Below, piece after piece: positions 8,845 to 15,638 of a stretch of 64,000 nt of DNA. The notes under the pieces were generated by a model. That model was not told where the DNA came from. It saw only the letters and a list, made by a program, of their open reading frames with translations, and searched no databases. Origin of the DNA: Microbacterium memoriense (lineage in GTDB: Bacteria; Actinomycetota; Actinomycetes; Actinomycetales; Microbacteriaceae); NCBI RefSeq assembly GCF_025398275.1, contig NZ_JAODOR010000005.1, forward strand, positions 112,344-176,343, given 5' to 3'. The position numbers and the translations under genes are program-made. The first letter of the stretch is position 1; every line of letters begins with the position of its first letter.

Positions 8845-10317
8845 TCAGCCGTCCGTGCCGCGGATACCTTCGGTCGACGCGATCACCGGTCGCATCTTCT
8901 TCTCGAGGGCCTCGAAGAACATCGACAGCGGGAACTCGTCGTCCAGGATGGCGTCGGTGTATCCCGATGGGGGGCCGGCGAGCACGTCATCCGGGAGGCC
9001 TCGCGCCCAGCGCGATGCGGGGTGCGGGGTGACGACCGTGCGGACGAGGTCATACGCGGCCAGCCAGTGCGCGACCTTCGGCCGGTCGATGGACTCCCAG
9101 TAGAGGCGGTCGATCGCATCGGCGAGCGAGACGACGGCGGCGGGCACCTCCGGCCAGTCGAGCGCGAGTGCCGTATCGGTCCAGTGCAGCACACCGCGCT
9201 GATGGAGCCAGGCGAAGAGCAGCTGGCCGCCCAGTCCGTCGTAGTTGCGCACGCGGGTACCGGTGATCGCGAACCGGAAGATCCGGTCGAACAACACGGC
9301 GTATTGCACGAGCCTCGCGTGGTCGAGCATCTCGGCTTCGCTGTCGCTGCGGGAGTCGGCGGCGGACAATCGCTGTTCGATCCTCACGCACTCGCGGAAC
9401 GCGGTGAGGTCACACCGCAGTTCCTCGAGCGAATAGAGGAAGTACGGCATCCGCTGCTTGATCATGAAGGGATCGAACGGCAGGTCGCCGCGCATGTGGG
9501 TGCGGTCGTGGATGATGTCCCACATCACGAATGTCTGCTCGGTGAGTTCCTGGCTCTCCAGCATCCGCTGAGCGCCCTCCGGAAGATCGAGCTTCGTGAT
9601 CTCCGCCGCGGCACGCACGACACGGCGGAAGCGGGCAGCCTCGCGGTCCTGGAAGATCGCTCCCCACGTGAACGACGGGATCTCGCGCATCGCGACCGTC
9701 TCGGGGAAGAGCACCGCCGAGTTCGTGTCGTACCCGGGCGTGAAATCGATCAGGCGCAGCGAGACGAAGAGTCCGTTCGTGTACGTCTTCTCCAGCTCGC
9801 CGATGAACTCGGGCCAGATGACTTCGCACAGCACCGCCTCGACGAGGCGGCTACGTGAGCCGTTCTGGGTGTACATCGGGAAGACGACGAGATGCGCGAG
9901 TCCGTCGACGCGGTCGCGTTGCGGCTGGAAGGCCTGCAACGAATCGAGGAAGTCCGGAGCGCCGAAGTCCTCTGCCGTCCAGCGCTCGAAGTCGACGATG
10001 GATGCCGCCAGGTACGTCGCATCGTGCGGGAACAGAGGAGCAAGGGCACGAATCGAGGACGTGATCACGGCGACATGGGAGCGCGCGGCCGAGTGATCGG
10101 CCGTGTCGGCGATGGACCCGTCCGTCTCCTGAAGGGACTGGAGGTGGGTGGCTGCCGCCTGGAGGGCGAGCCAGGCCGGCTGTTCCGCGAGGGCAACGCC
10201 TTCGACAAACTGCGTGGTCGCTCGGTTGTCTTCGACAAACTGCGTGGTCGCTCGGTTGTCTTCGACAACCTCGGGCTCTCCGATGACGGCGGGCGCCCGG
10301 TGGGCGGTCAGGGACAT
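8845..10317 (-). CDS. DUF6421 family protein
   Basis: A 490-residue soluble protein that I recognise as the actinobacterial DUF6421 type, with no assigned function. Visible features are a short disordered start, an in-frame duplication of the decapeptide DNRATTQFVE (residues ~18-40) caused by a 30-bp tandem repeat, then a mostly helical body with conserved-looking stretches such as WDIIHDRTHMRGDLPFDPF and YFLYSLEELRCDL. The His/Asp-rich IIHDRTHMRGD stretch could hold a metal. The ATG at 10317 has GGATCGGAG just upstream. It is divergent from the Lrp-type regulator gene across 74 bp, so that regulator is the obvious candidate controller. Confidence 0.75.
   Translation of the reverse strand: MSLTAHRAPAVIGEPEVVEDNRATTQFVEDNRATTQFVEGVALAEQPAWLALQAAATHLQSLQETDGSIADTADHSAARSHVAVITSSIRALAPLFPHDATYLAASIVDFERWTAEDFGAPDFLDSLQAFQPQRDRVDGLAHLVVFPMYTQNGSRSRLVEAVLCEVIWPEFIGELEKTYTNGLFVSLRLIDFTPGYDTNSAVLFPETVAMREIPSFTWGAIFQDREAARFRRVVRAAAEITKLDLPEGAQRMLESQELTEQTFVMWDIIHDRTHMRGDLPFDPFMIKQRMPYFLYSLEELRCDLTAFRECVRIEQRLSAADSRSDSEAEMLDHARLVQYAVLFDRIFRFAITGTRVRNYDGLGGQLLFAWLHQRGVLHWTDTALALDWPEVPAAVVSLADAIDRLYWESIDRPKVAHWLAAYDLVRTVVTPHPASRWARGLPDDVLAGPPSGYTDAILDDEFPLSMFFEALEKKMRPVIASTEGIRGTDG
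10201..10269. repeat. 30-bp tandem repeat inside the DUF6421 gene
   Basis: Two identical 30-bp units occupy 10201-10230 and 10231-10260, and a third partial copy (TTCGACAAC) follows at 10261-10269. Because 30 is a multiple of 3, the frame of the DUF6421 gene is kept and a 10-residue block is duplicated. Confidence 0.95.
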
Positions 10318-10345
10318 GAGAACTCCGATCCTTCGACGCGTTGCA

Positions 10346-10387
10346 GGAAATATTGCGGCGTTTGTGCCTTTTATCCGATATTCTTCC
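10346..10387. promoter_or_regulatory. A/T-rich imperfect palindrome, candidate Lrp operator
   Basis: GGAAATAT (10346-10353) is mirrored by ATATTCTTCC (10378-10387) with one extra base, centred in the 74-bp region between the divergent DUF6421 and Lrp-type genes. The stretch is strikingly A/T-rich for this genome. Lrp/AsnC proteins bind such degenerate palindromes and commonly autoregulate; assignment is by position. Confidence 0.5.
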
Positions 10388-10391
10388 ATGC

Positions 10392-10847
10392 ATGCAGGAT
10401 GCTGTCGACCTCGCCATCGTTCGTGAACTCTCCCGGGACGGGAGGGCCACGCTCGCCCAGCTTTCCGACGCGGGGGGATTGTCGGTGTCCGCGGTCCAAG
10501 CTCGGCTGAAAAGGCTCGAAGCGGACGGCACGATCTCGGGATATCGGGCCATCGTCGATGCCGAGGCTGTCGGCCGGCCGCTCGCGGCGTTCGTCGAGAT
10601 CACGCCGCTCGACCCTGCCCAGCCCGACAATGCCCCCGAGCTCCTCGAGCACCTCGATGCGATCGAGGCCTGCCACTCCATCGCGGGCGATGCCGCGTAC
10701 ATGCTCTTCGTCCGGGTCCCCACGCCGCGCGCGCTGGAAGAGCTCATCCGGGACATTCGGCAGGCTGCATCCGTCAACACCCGCACGACCGTCGTGCTGC
10801 AGAGCTTTTACGAGCATCGCCCGCTCGTGCCTCTCGCGACACCGTGA
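10392..10847 (+). CDS. Lrp/AsnC family transcriptional regulator
   Basis: A 151-residue regulator. Residues ~3-60 form the helix-turn-helix domain (DLAIVRELSRDGRATLAQLS, then VSAVQARLKRLEADGTISGY) and the rest is the RAM/effector-binding domain (AAFVEITPL, CHSIAGDAAYMLFVRVPT, VVLQSFYEHRPL). The ATG at 10392 gives the usual Lrp spacing to the first helix; a TTG/ATG further up would cover the presumed operator. It probably controls the divergent DUF6421 gene and itself. The effector is unknown, though amino acids are usual. Confidence 0.87.
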   Translation: MQDAVDLAIVRELSRDGRATLAQLSDAGGLSVSAVQARLKRLEADGTISGYRAIVDAEAVGRPLAAFVEITPLDPAQPDNAPELLEHLDAIEACHSIAGDAAYMLFVRVPTPRALEELIRDIRQAASVNTRTTVVLQSFYEHRPLVPLATP

Positions 10848-10897
10848 ACGCGGCCGCGATACATCGCTGGGCGGATGCCCGGGCGGCCGGCCTCGCG

Positions 10898-10903
10898 TAG
10901 CGT
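10898..10903 (+). promoter_or_regulatory. -10 box TAGCGT of the histidine kinase gene
   Basis: TAGCGT is followed by 7 nt and the GTG start at 10911, the leaderless spacing seen repeatedly in this window. A GGAGGG stretch lies directly against the GTG, too close for an ordinary Shine-Dalgarno. Confidence 0.5.
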
Positions 10904-10910
10904 CGGAGGG

Positions 10911-12101
10911 GTGTTCCGGCAGATCCCGCGCTACCAGCTCGTCACCGACATCGGGCTGGCCGTGGCGTTCGTGCTGTTCGCGATCGTCACGACGATCGTC
11001 GCGTCGGGGCCGTTGGCCCCGACCTCGCGACTGCCGGATGAGCGCGCGAGCCTGGTCGCGGGGCTGGCGCTGGCACTCGTCTTCGGTGTCGCTCTGGCAG
11101 GACGACGGTGGGCGCCCGGGCTTGCCCTCGGCGTCGCCTGGGCGGCGTCGCTCCTGCAGATGGCCGTGGGTCTTCCGCCGCTCCCCGCGAACCTTGCGAT
11201 CCTCGGCATCCTCTACACGGCCGCCGCCTACGGCACGCGAGTGGTCTTCTGGTCGGGGTTCGCCTCGGCCCTCGGTGGCGCCGTCCTGATCACCGGCTAC
11301 CTGCTCGTGCCGCCGCTCGTTTCGGGGAAATGGAGTGCGGAGACCGCGGTCGGCTCGTATCTCTTCGTCGGCGTGACGATGTTCGCCGCAGCGGTCTTCG
11401 CCCTGCTGCTTGCCTGGACCGTCGGTGCGCTGGCTCGCATGGCCATCCGTGCGCGGTCGACCCGGGCGGCGCAGGAGCGCGCCGAAGCGGAGACCGCCGC
11501 GGAGCAGGAACGGGTGCGCATCGCGCGCGACATGCACGATGTCGTCGCCCACTCGCTGGCCGTCCTGATCGCGCAAGCCGACGGTGCGCGGTACGCGGCG
11601 GATCCTGCGGTGGCCGCGACGGCGCTCGGCACGATTTCCACGACAGCGCGCTCCGCGCTGTCGGACGTTCGGATGCTGTTGACCCAGCTCCGGCATGCGC
11701 AGGCCCCGGGCCCGCAACCGAGCCTCGCCGACCTCGAGGCGCTGTATGCGCAGGTGCGCGCCGCCGGGGTCGATCTGCGCGTCGATGTCGACCCGGCCCC
11801 GCACGGCGCCCAGCCGGCATCTGTCGAGCTCGCGGTCTACCGCATCCTGCAAGAGGCGCTCACCAATGCGCTCCGACACGGGGGCGAACCCGTCCACCTC
11901 GCGCTGGCCTGGCATGCCGATCGTGTCGATCTGTCCGTGCAGAACCCCAGTGACGCGCGGAGCGCTCTCGAGCCTGCCCGCGGACACGGGCTCATCGGCA
12001 TGCGCGAACGGGCGCAACTCGTCGGGGGAACCCTTGAAGCCGGGCCGTCGAGCGGCATGTTCGTCGTGCGGGCGCAGCTCCCGATTCAGGAGACCTCATG
12101 A
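10911..12101 (+). CDS. Two-component sensor histidine kinase (NarL-partner type)
   Basis: A 396-residue sensor kinase. Residues ~1-170 contain five or six hydrophobic helices with short loops, so sensing is probably within or at the membrane. A linker helix leads to the HisKA_3 dimerisation box ERVRIARDMHDVVAHSLAVL with the phospho-accepting His, then an HATPase domain with EALTNALRHG (N box) and GHGLIGMRERAQLVGG (G box). The stop overlaps the ATG of the response regulator (ATGA), so the pair is translationally coupled. Its position before an ABC ATPase/permease pair suggests it controls that transporter, as in many envelope-stress or peptide-sensing modules. Confidence 0.9.
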   Translation: MFRQIPRYQLVTDIGLAVAFVLFAIVTTIVASGPLAPTSRLPDERASLVAGLALALVFGVALAGRRWAPGLALGVAWAASLLQMAVGLPPLPANLAILGILYTAAAYGTRVVFWSGFASALGGAVLITGYLLVPPLVSGKWSAETAVGSYLFVGVTMFAAAVFALLLAWTVGALARMAIRARSTRAAQERAEAETAAEQERVRIARDMHDVVAHSLAVLIAQADGARYAADPAVAATALGTISTTARSALSDVRMLLTQLRHAQAPGPQPSLADLEALYAQVRAAGVDLRVDVDPAPHGAQPASVELAVYRILQEALTNALRHGGEPVHLALAWHADRVDLSVQNPSDARSALEPARGHGLIGMRERAQLVGGTLEAGPSSGMFVVRAQLPIQETS

Positions 12102-12745
12102 TTCGTGTCGTTCTGGTCGATGACCAGTCTCTGTTCCGTGCCGGCATCCGCATGGTGATCGACTCGCAGCCCGACCTGGAGGTCGTGGGGGAGGCGGGTG
12201 ACGGCGCTGAGGGACTGAGGGTCGTTCGCGCGGCTCGACCGGATGTGGTGCTGATGGACATTCGGATGCCGGTGATGGACGGGCTGACCGCCACGGCCGA
12301 GCTCCTGCGGGACACGTCGTTCGGCGAGGCTCCGCCGCGCGTGGTCATGCTGACGACGTTCGATCTCGACGAAGCCGCAGCCCGGGCGATCCGACAGGGC
12401 GCGAGCGGATTCTTGCTGAAGGATGCCGACCCGGAGTTTCTCCTCGCCGCGATCCGGACGGTGCATGCCGGCTCGTCGGTCATCGCGGCCGCGGCGACGC
12501 GCGAGCTGTTCGCGCAGTTCTCGGCGGCACCCGAGCCGCCCCCGCCGGCGTTCGGATCGCTGACCGACCGCGAGCGTGAGATCTTCGCGCTCGCCGCCCG
12601 GGGTCTGTCGAACGCCGAGATCGCCGGCCGCGAGTTCCTCTCCGAGGCGACTGTGAAGACGCACATCAGCCGCATCCTGTCCAAACTCACGCTGCGTGAT
12701 CGGGTGCAGCTGGTGGTCTTCGCGTTCGAGCACGGCGTCGCCTGA
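12098..12745 (+). CDS. NarL/FixJ-type response regulator
   Basis: A 215-residue regulator with a receiver domain (VLVDDQSLFRAGIRMVI; phospho-accepting Asp54 in VLMDIRMPVMDG; conserved Thr in MLTTFDLDEAA; Lys in GFLLKDADPE) and a C-terminal LuxR-type helix-turn-helix (LTDREREIFALAARGLSNAE, then SEATVKTHISRILSKL). Its ATG overlaps the kinase stop codon. The likely target is the ABC operon 87 bp downstream. Confidence 0.92.
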   Translation: MIRVVLVDDQSLFRAGIRMVIDSQPDLEVVGEAGDGAEGLRVVRAARPDVVLMDIRMPVMDGLTATAELLRDTSFGEAPPRVVMLTTFDLDEAAARAIRQGASGFLLKDADPEFLLAAIRTVHAGSSVIAAAATRELFAQFSAAPEPPPPAFGSLTDREREIFALAARGLSNAEIAGREFLSEATVKTHISRILSKLTLRDRVQLVVFAFEHGVA

Positions 12746-12819
12746 CGCGCCCGCGGGATCATCCTCCAGAGTGACGGCAGCGCGACCTCGGGCCGACGCC
12801 CGCGGCATCCCCGTGTTCG

Positions 12820-12825
12820 TAGCGT
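12820..12825 (+). promoter_or_regulatory. -10 box TAGCGT of the ABC transporter operon
   Basis: TAGCGT lies 7 nt before the ATG at 12833, predicting a leaderless transcript separate from the two-component operon. Confidence 0.5.
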
Positions 12826-12832
12826 CGAAGAC

Positions 12833-13594
12833 ATGCAGATTTCGACGACAGACATGGGCCTCGCCGCCCGCGTTCACACCCTCACTCGCACCTACGGCGC
12901 CGGCGAAAGCGCCGTGCGCGCACTCGACGACCTGAGCGTCGGCATTCGCCGCGGAGAGTTCACCGCCATCATGGGACCCTCCGGATCCGGAAAATCAACG
13001 CTCATGCACATCATGGCCGGGCTGGACGCGCCCACGAGTGGCCGTGCGTGGATCGGTGACACGGAGATCACGGGCCTGTCCGACCTCGATCTGACCGTTC
13101 TGCGCCGCCGCCGCGTCGGGTTCGTCTTCCAGTCGTTCAACCTCGTCCCCACCCTCGATGCGATCGGCAACATCCTGCTGCCGTTCGATCTGGACGGTCG
13201 GGTGCCGACGGCCCTCGAACGTGCACGGATCGATGGACTCGTCGAGACGCTCGGCCTCGGTGCGCGTCTCCGGCATCGCCCGCACGAGCTCTCCGGCGGT
13301 CAGCAACAGCGGGTGGCGATTGCGCGGGCCCTGGCGACGGCCCCCGACCTCGTGTTCGCCGATGAACCCACGGGCAACCTCGACTCGCGCTCCAGTCGCG
13401 AGGTCTTGACCCTGCTGGCGGTGGCAGCCCGGGAGCACGGTCAATCGATCGCGATGGTCACTCATGACCCCGTCGCGGCGGCCTACGCCGATCGGGTGCT
13501 CTTTCTCGGCGATGGGCGGATCGTCGCCGACAAGTCCCGCCAGAGCGCGCAGCAGGTGTCGGCCTTCATGCTCGCGGCGGAGGTGTCGGCATGA
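12833..13594 (+). CDS. ABC transporter ATP-binding protein (LolD/MacB type)
   Basis: A 253-residue ATPase of the class that pairs with FtsX-like permeases. It has Walker [10 protein letters not shown], the Q-loop [14 protein letters not shown], signature [15 protein letters not shown], Walker [14 protein letters not shown] and switch His in MVTHDPVAA. The extra motif [12 protein letters not shown] is typical of the MacB/LolD branch. Its TGA overlaps the permease start (ATGA). Such pairs move peptides or lipids or work mechanically across the membrane rather than importing nutrients. Confidence 0.9.
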   Translation: MQISTTDMGLAARVHTLTRTYGAGESAVRALDDLSVGIRRGEFTAIMGPSGSGKSTLMHIMAGLDAPTSGRAWIGDTEITGLSDLDLTVLRRRRVGFVFQSFNLVPTLDAIGNILLPFDLDGRVPTALERARIDGLVETLGLGARLRHRPHELSGGQQQRVAIARALATAPDLVFADEPTGNLDSRSSREVLTLLAVAAREHGQSIAMVTHDPVAAAYADRVLFLGDGRIVADKSRQSAQQVSAFMLAAEVSA

Positions 13595-15036
13595 CCGCCG
13601 GCGCAGTTCGGATGCCGCGCACAGCCGGCTCGTGGGAGTGGCTCCGTGAGCGGGGGATGGGCGCCACGGTGCTCGTCGCCGCGATCTCGTCGGCCTTCGG
13701 GGTGCTTCTGCTGAGTGCGACCGGGTTCATGGGCGCGTGGCTGAGGAGCGACCCCTACATCGGGGGCGGTGAGACGGCGGCGATCGTCGTCGGCATTCTG
13801 AGCGTCCTGCTGGTCGGCGTCGCTGTCTACGTCGCGGCGATCGTGACGGCGAACACGTTTGCCACGATCGTCGCAGGGCGGACTCGTCGCATCGCGCTGA
13901 TGCGTCTGATCGGAGCCTCGGCCCGTTCCCAGCGTGCGGAGATCGCGCGTCAGGGACTCGTCGTCGGTGCGATCGGTGCCGTCACCGGCCTCGTGCTCGG
14001 CACGGTGCTCGCCGCGATCTTGCTCGCCGGTGCCCGCGTCGCCCTCGACATCACAGCCGACTACGCGATCCTCCACCCCGTGCTCGCGATCCCCGCGGTG
14101 ATCGTCGCGCTGACGACGTGGGTCGGGGCGTGGGCGGGATCGCGGCGGGTCCTCACCGTGACGCCTCTCCAGGCGCTCGCCGGCTCCACCCCGCGCACGC
14201 ACGCCGAGGCGGCGGGCTCCCGCGGGCGGCGGATCGCCGCGATCGTTCTCTTCGCTGCAGGCGCCGCTCTGCTGGTCCTCGGCGTCGCCGCGGGTCTCCT
14301 CAGCCCGCTCGGTGTCGTGATCGCGTTCTTCGGCGGCATCCTGTCGTTTACCGGACTCTCGCTCAGCGCGGTGCTGATCATGCCGCCGCTCCTCCGACTG
14401 ACCGGGCGTCTGTTCGGCCGTTCCGCGACGGCTCGTCTGGCCGCGGAGAACGCATTGCGCTACCCGGAGCGGTCGAGCCGCATGGCGATCGGCATCGTCA
14501 TGGGGGTGACCCTCGTTTCACTGTTCGCGGTCGCGAATGAGTCCGTGAAAGGGGTCATGGCAGCCTCCGCCGGCGGCGAACCACCGGCGGAGATGTCGCA
14601 GATCATGGATACGTTCGCGGGCGTCATGATGGGCCTCGTCGCGGTGTCCGCCGTGATCGCCGGCATCGGCCTCGTCAACCTGTTGAGTATCGGGATCGTG
14701 CAACGTCAGCGGGAATTGGGGCTCCTGCGGGCGCTGGGGCTGACCGCGCCGCAGATCCGCCGGGTCGTGCTGCTCGAGGCCGTGCACGTGACGATCACGT
14801 CGCTCGTCTTCGGTCTGGTGCTGGGGGTCGTCTACGGCTGGGTCGCCGCGCAGTCGCTGCTCGGGTCGGTCGCGGTGCCGCCGGCGTGGTCGTCGCCGAC
14901 GCTCGTCGCTCCGTCCGTCCCGTGGATGCCGGTGCTCGCGATCATCCTCGCCACGGCCGTGCTGACGATCGTGGCCACGGTCACCCCGACGCGCCTGGCG
15001 ACGCGAGTCGCCCCGATCGCGGCTCTCGCGGGCTGA
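13591..15036 (+). CDS. FtsX-like ABC transporter permease
   Basis: A 481-residue membrane protein with about eight to ten hydrophobic helices. Two FtsX-type blocks are visible: a first one with the motif TFATIVAGRTRRIALMRLIGAS and a second with GIVQRQRELGLLRALGLT, both the cytoplasmic coupling signature of the family. A large extracytoplasmic domain between helices 1 and 2, as in MacB, is missing. The last codons lie inside a 30-bp perfect palindrome shared with the convergent gene. Confidence 0.88.
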   Translation: MTAGAVRMPRTAGSWEWLRERGMGATVLVAAISSAFGVLLLSATGFMGAWLRSDPYIGGGETAAIVVGILSVLLVGVAVYVAAIVTANTFATIVAGRTRRIALMRLIGASARSQRAEIARQGLVVGAIGAVTGLVLGTVLAAILLAGARVALDITADYAILHPVLAIPAVIVALTTWVGAWAGSRRVLTVTPLQALAGSTPRTHAEAAGSRGRRIAAIVLFAAGAALLVLGVAAGLLSPLGVVIAFFGGILSFTGLSLSAVLIMPPLLRLTGRLFGRSATARLAAENALRYPERSSRMAIGIVMGVTLVSLFAVANESVKGVMAASAGGEPPAEMSQIMDTFAGVMMGLVAVSAVIAGIGLVNLLSIGIVQRQRELGLLRALGLTAPQIRRVVLLEAVHVTITSLVFGLVLGVVYGWVAAQSLLGSVAVPPAWSSPTLVAPSVPWMPVLAIILATAVLTIVATVTPTRLATRVAPIAALAG

Positions 15037-15054
15037 CGCGCGTCAGCCCGCGAG
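15025..15054. terminator. 30-bp perfect palindrome, bidirectional terminator
   Basis: Bases 15025-15039 are the exact reverse complement of 15040-15054. The palindrome contains both stop codons (TGA at 15034-15036, TCA at 15043-15045) of the convergent permease and SRPBCC-like genes, and makes both proteins end in Leu-Ala-Gly. Its position and strength suggest a two-way terminator. Confidence 0.75.
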
Positions 15055-15552
15055 CGGGGGCTCCGGGTCGTGTGCCCAGGTGGGTGCGAGGGCCCGGAGG
15101 CGCGCCCCGCGCCACTGCCACGTCGCCCAGAGCACGGGCCAGAGCGCCGGCGCGATCGGCCCGTCGATCACGAGGCGATCGCGCCAGAGCGTCTTCGTCT
15201 CGTCGCCGGGCAGGGGTGAGACCGCCATCTGGTGATCCCAGACGTCGAGCGACGAGAGCGGTCCGGTGAGGGGGATGCCGCTGTCGCGGAAGATACGCAC
15301 GGGTCCGTCGGCGTCGTGGGTGTGTTCTTCGCTGACGTGGATCAGTTGTTGCCCGAGGGGCACGACGCCGGCGAGCGTGAGCGTCACCGGCACGTCCATC
15401 CCCGGCGTGAGGGAGGACGGCAGGCCGCTGGGCGACATGGGTTCCATCATCATGAGCGGTCCGTACAGCTCCGCGATCGCGCGGGGGGAGTGGAGGGCGC
15501 GCCAGGCGGCATCGGCGTCACAGTCCAAGACGAGCTTCAACAGAATCCGCAT
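15043..15552 (-). CDS. SRPBCC/START-like small-molecule-binding protein
   Basis: A 169-residue protein resembling the SRPBCC fold: an initial strand LLKLVLDCDADAAWRALHSP (strand plus capping helix), a beta-rich middle, and a long C-terminal helix WPVLWATWQWRGARLRALA. No catalytic residues are apparent, so ligand binding or a structural role is likely. The ATG at 15552 fits the fold; the frame extends 10 codons upstream without family similarity. Function unknown. Confidence 0.65.
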   Translation of the reverse strand: MRILLKLVLDCDADAAWRALHSPRAIAELYGPLMMMEPMSPSGLPSSLTPGMDVPVTLTLAGVVPLGQQLIHVSEEHTHDADGPVRIFRDSGIPLTGPLSSLDVWDHQMAVSPLPGDETKTLWRDRLVIDGPIAPALWPVLWATWQWRGARLRALAPTWAHDPEPPLAG

Positions 15553-15591
15553 ACTGCAGTCTGACACCTTGCGGCTCGGCATCCGGTAATG

Positions 15592-15605
15592 TGGGAGCGC
15601 TCCCA
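15592..15605. promoter_or_regulatory. CebR-type LacI-family operator (perfect 14-bp palindrome)
   Basis: TGGGAGCGCTCCCA is identical to the consensus operator of CebR/CelR, the LacI-family cello-oligosaccharide repressors of actinobacteria. It overlaps the 3' end of a possible -10 box (TAATGT, 15587-15592) and lies 34 bp before the GH3 start. Repressor binding would block transcription, with release by cellobiose-like sugars. No LacI-type gene is in the window, so the regulator acts in trans. Confidence 0.85.
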
Positions 15606-15638
15606 GGCCTCATTAGGAGCCCGTTCGAAGGAAGACCA

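Noticed and set aside
10201..10269. CRISPR-like repeat
   Set aside because: The units are directly adjacent with no spacers and lie inside a coding frame.
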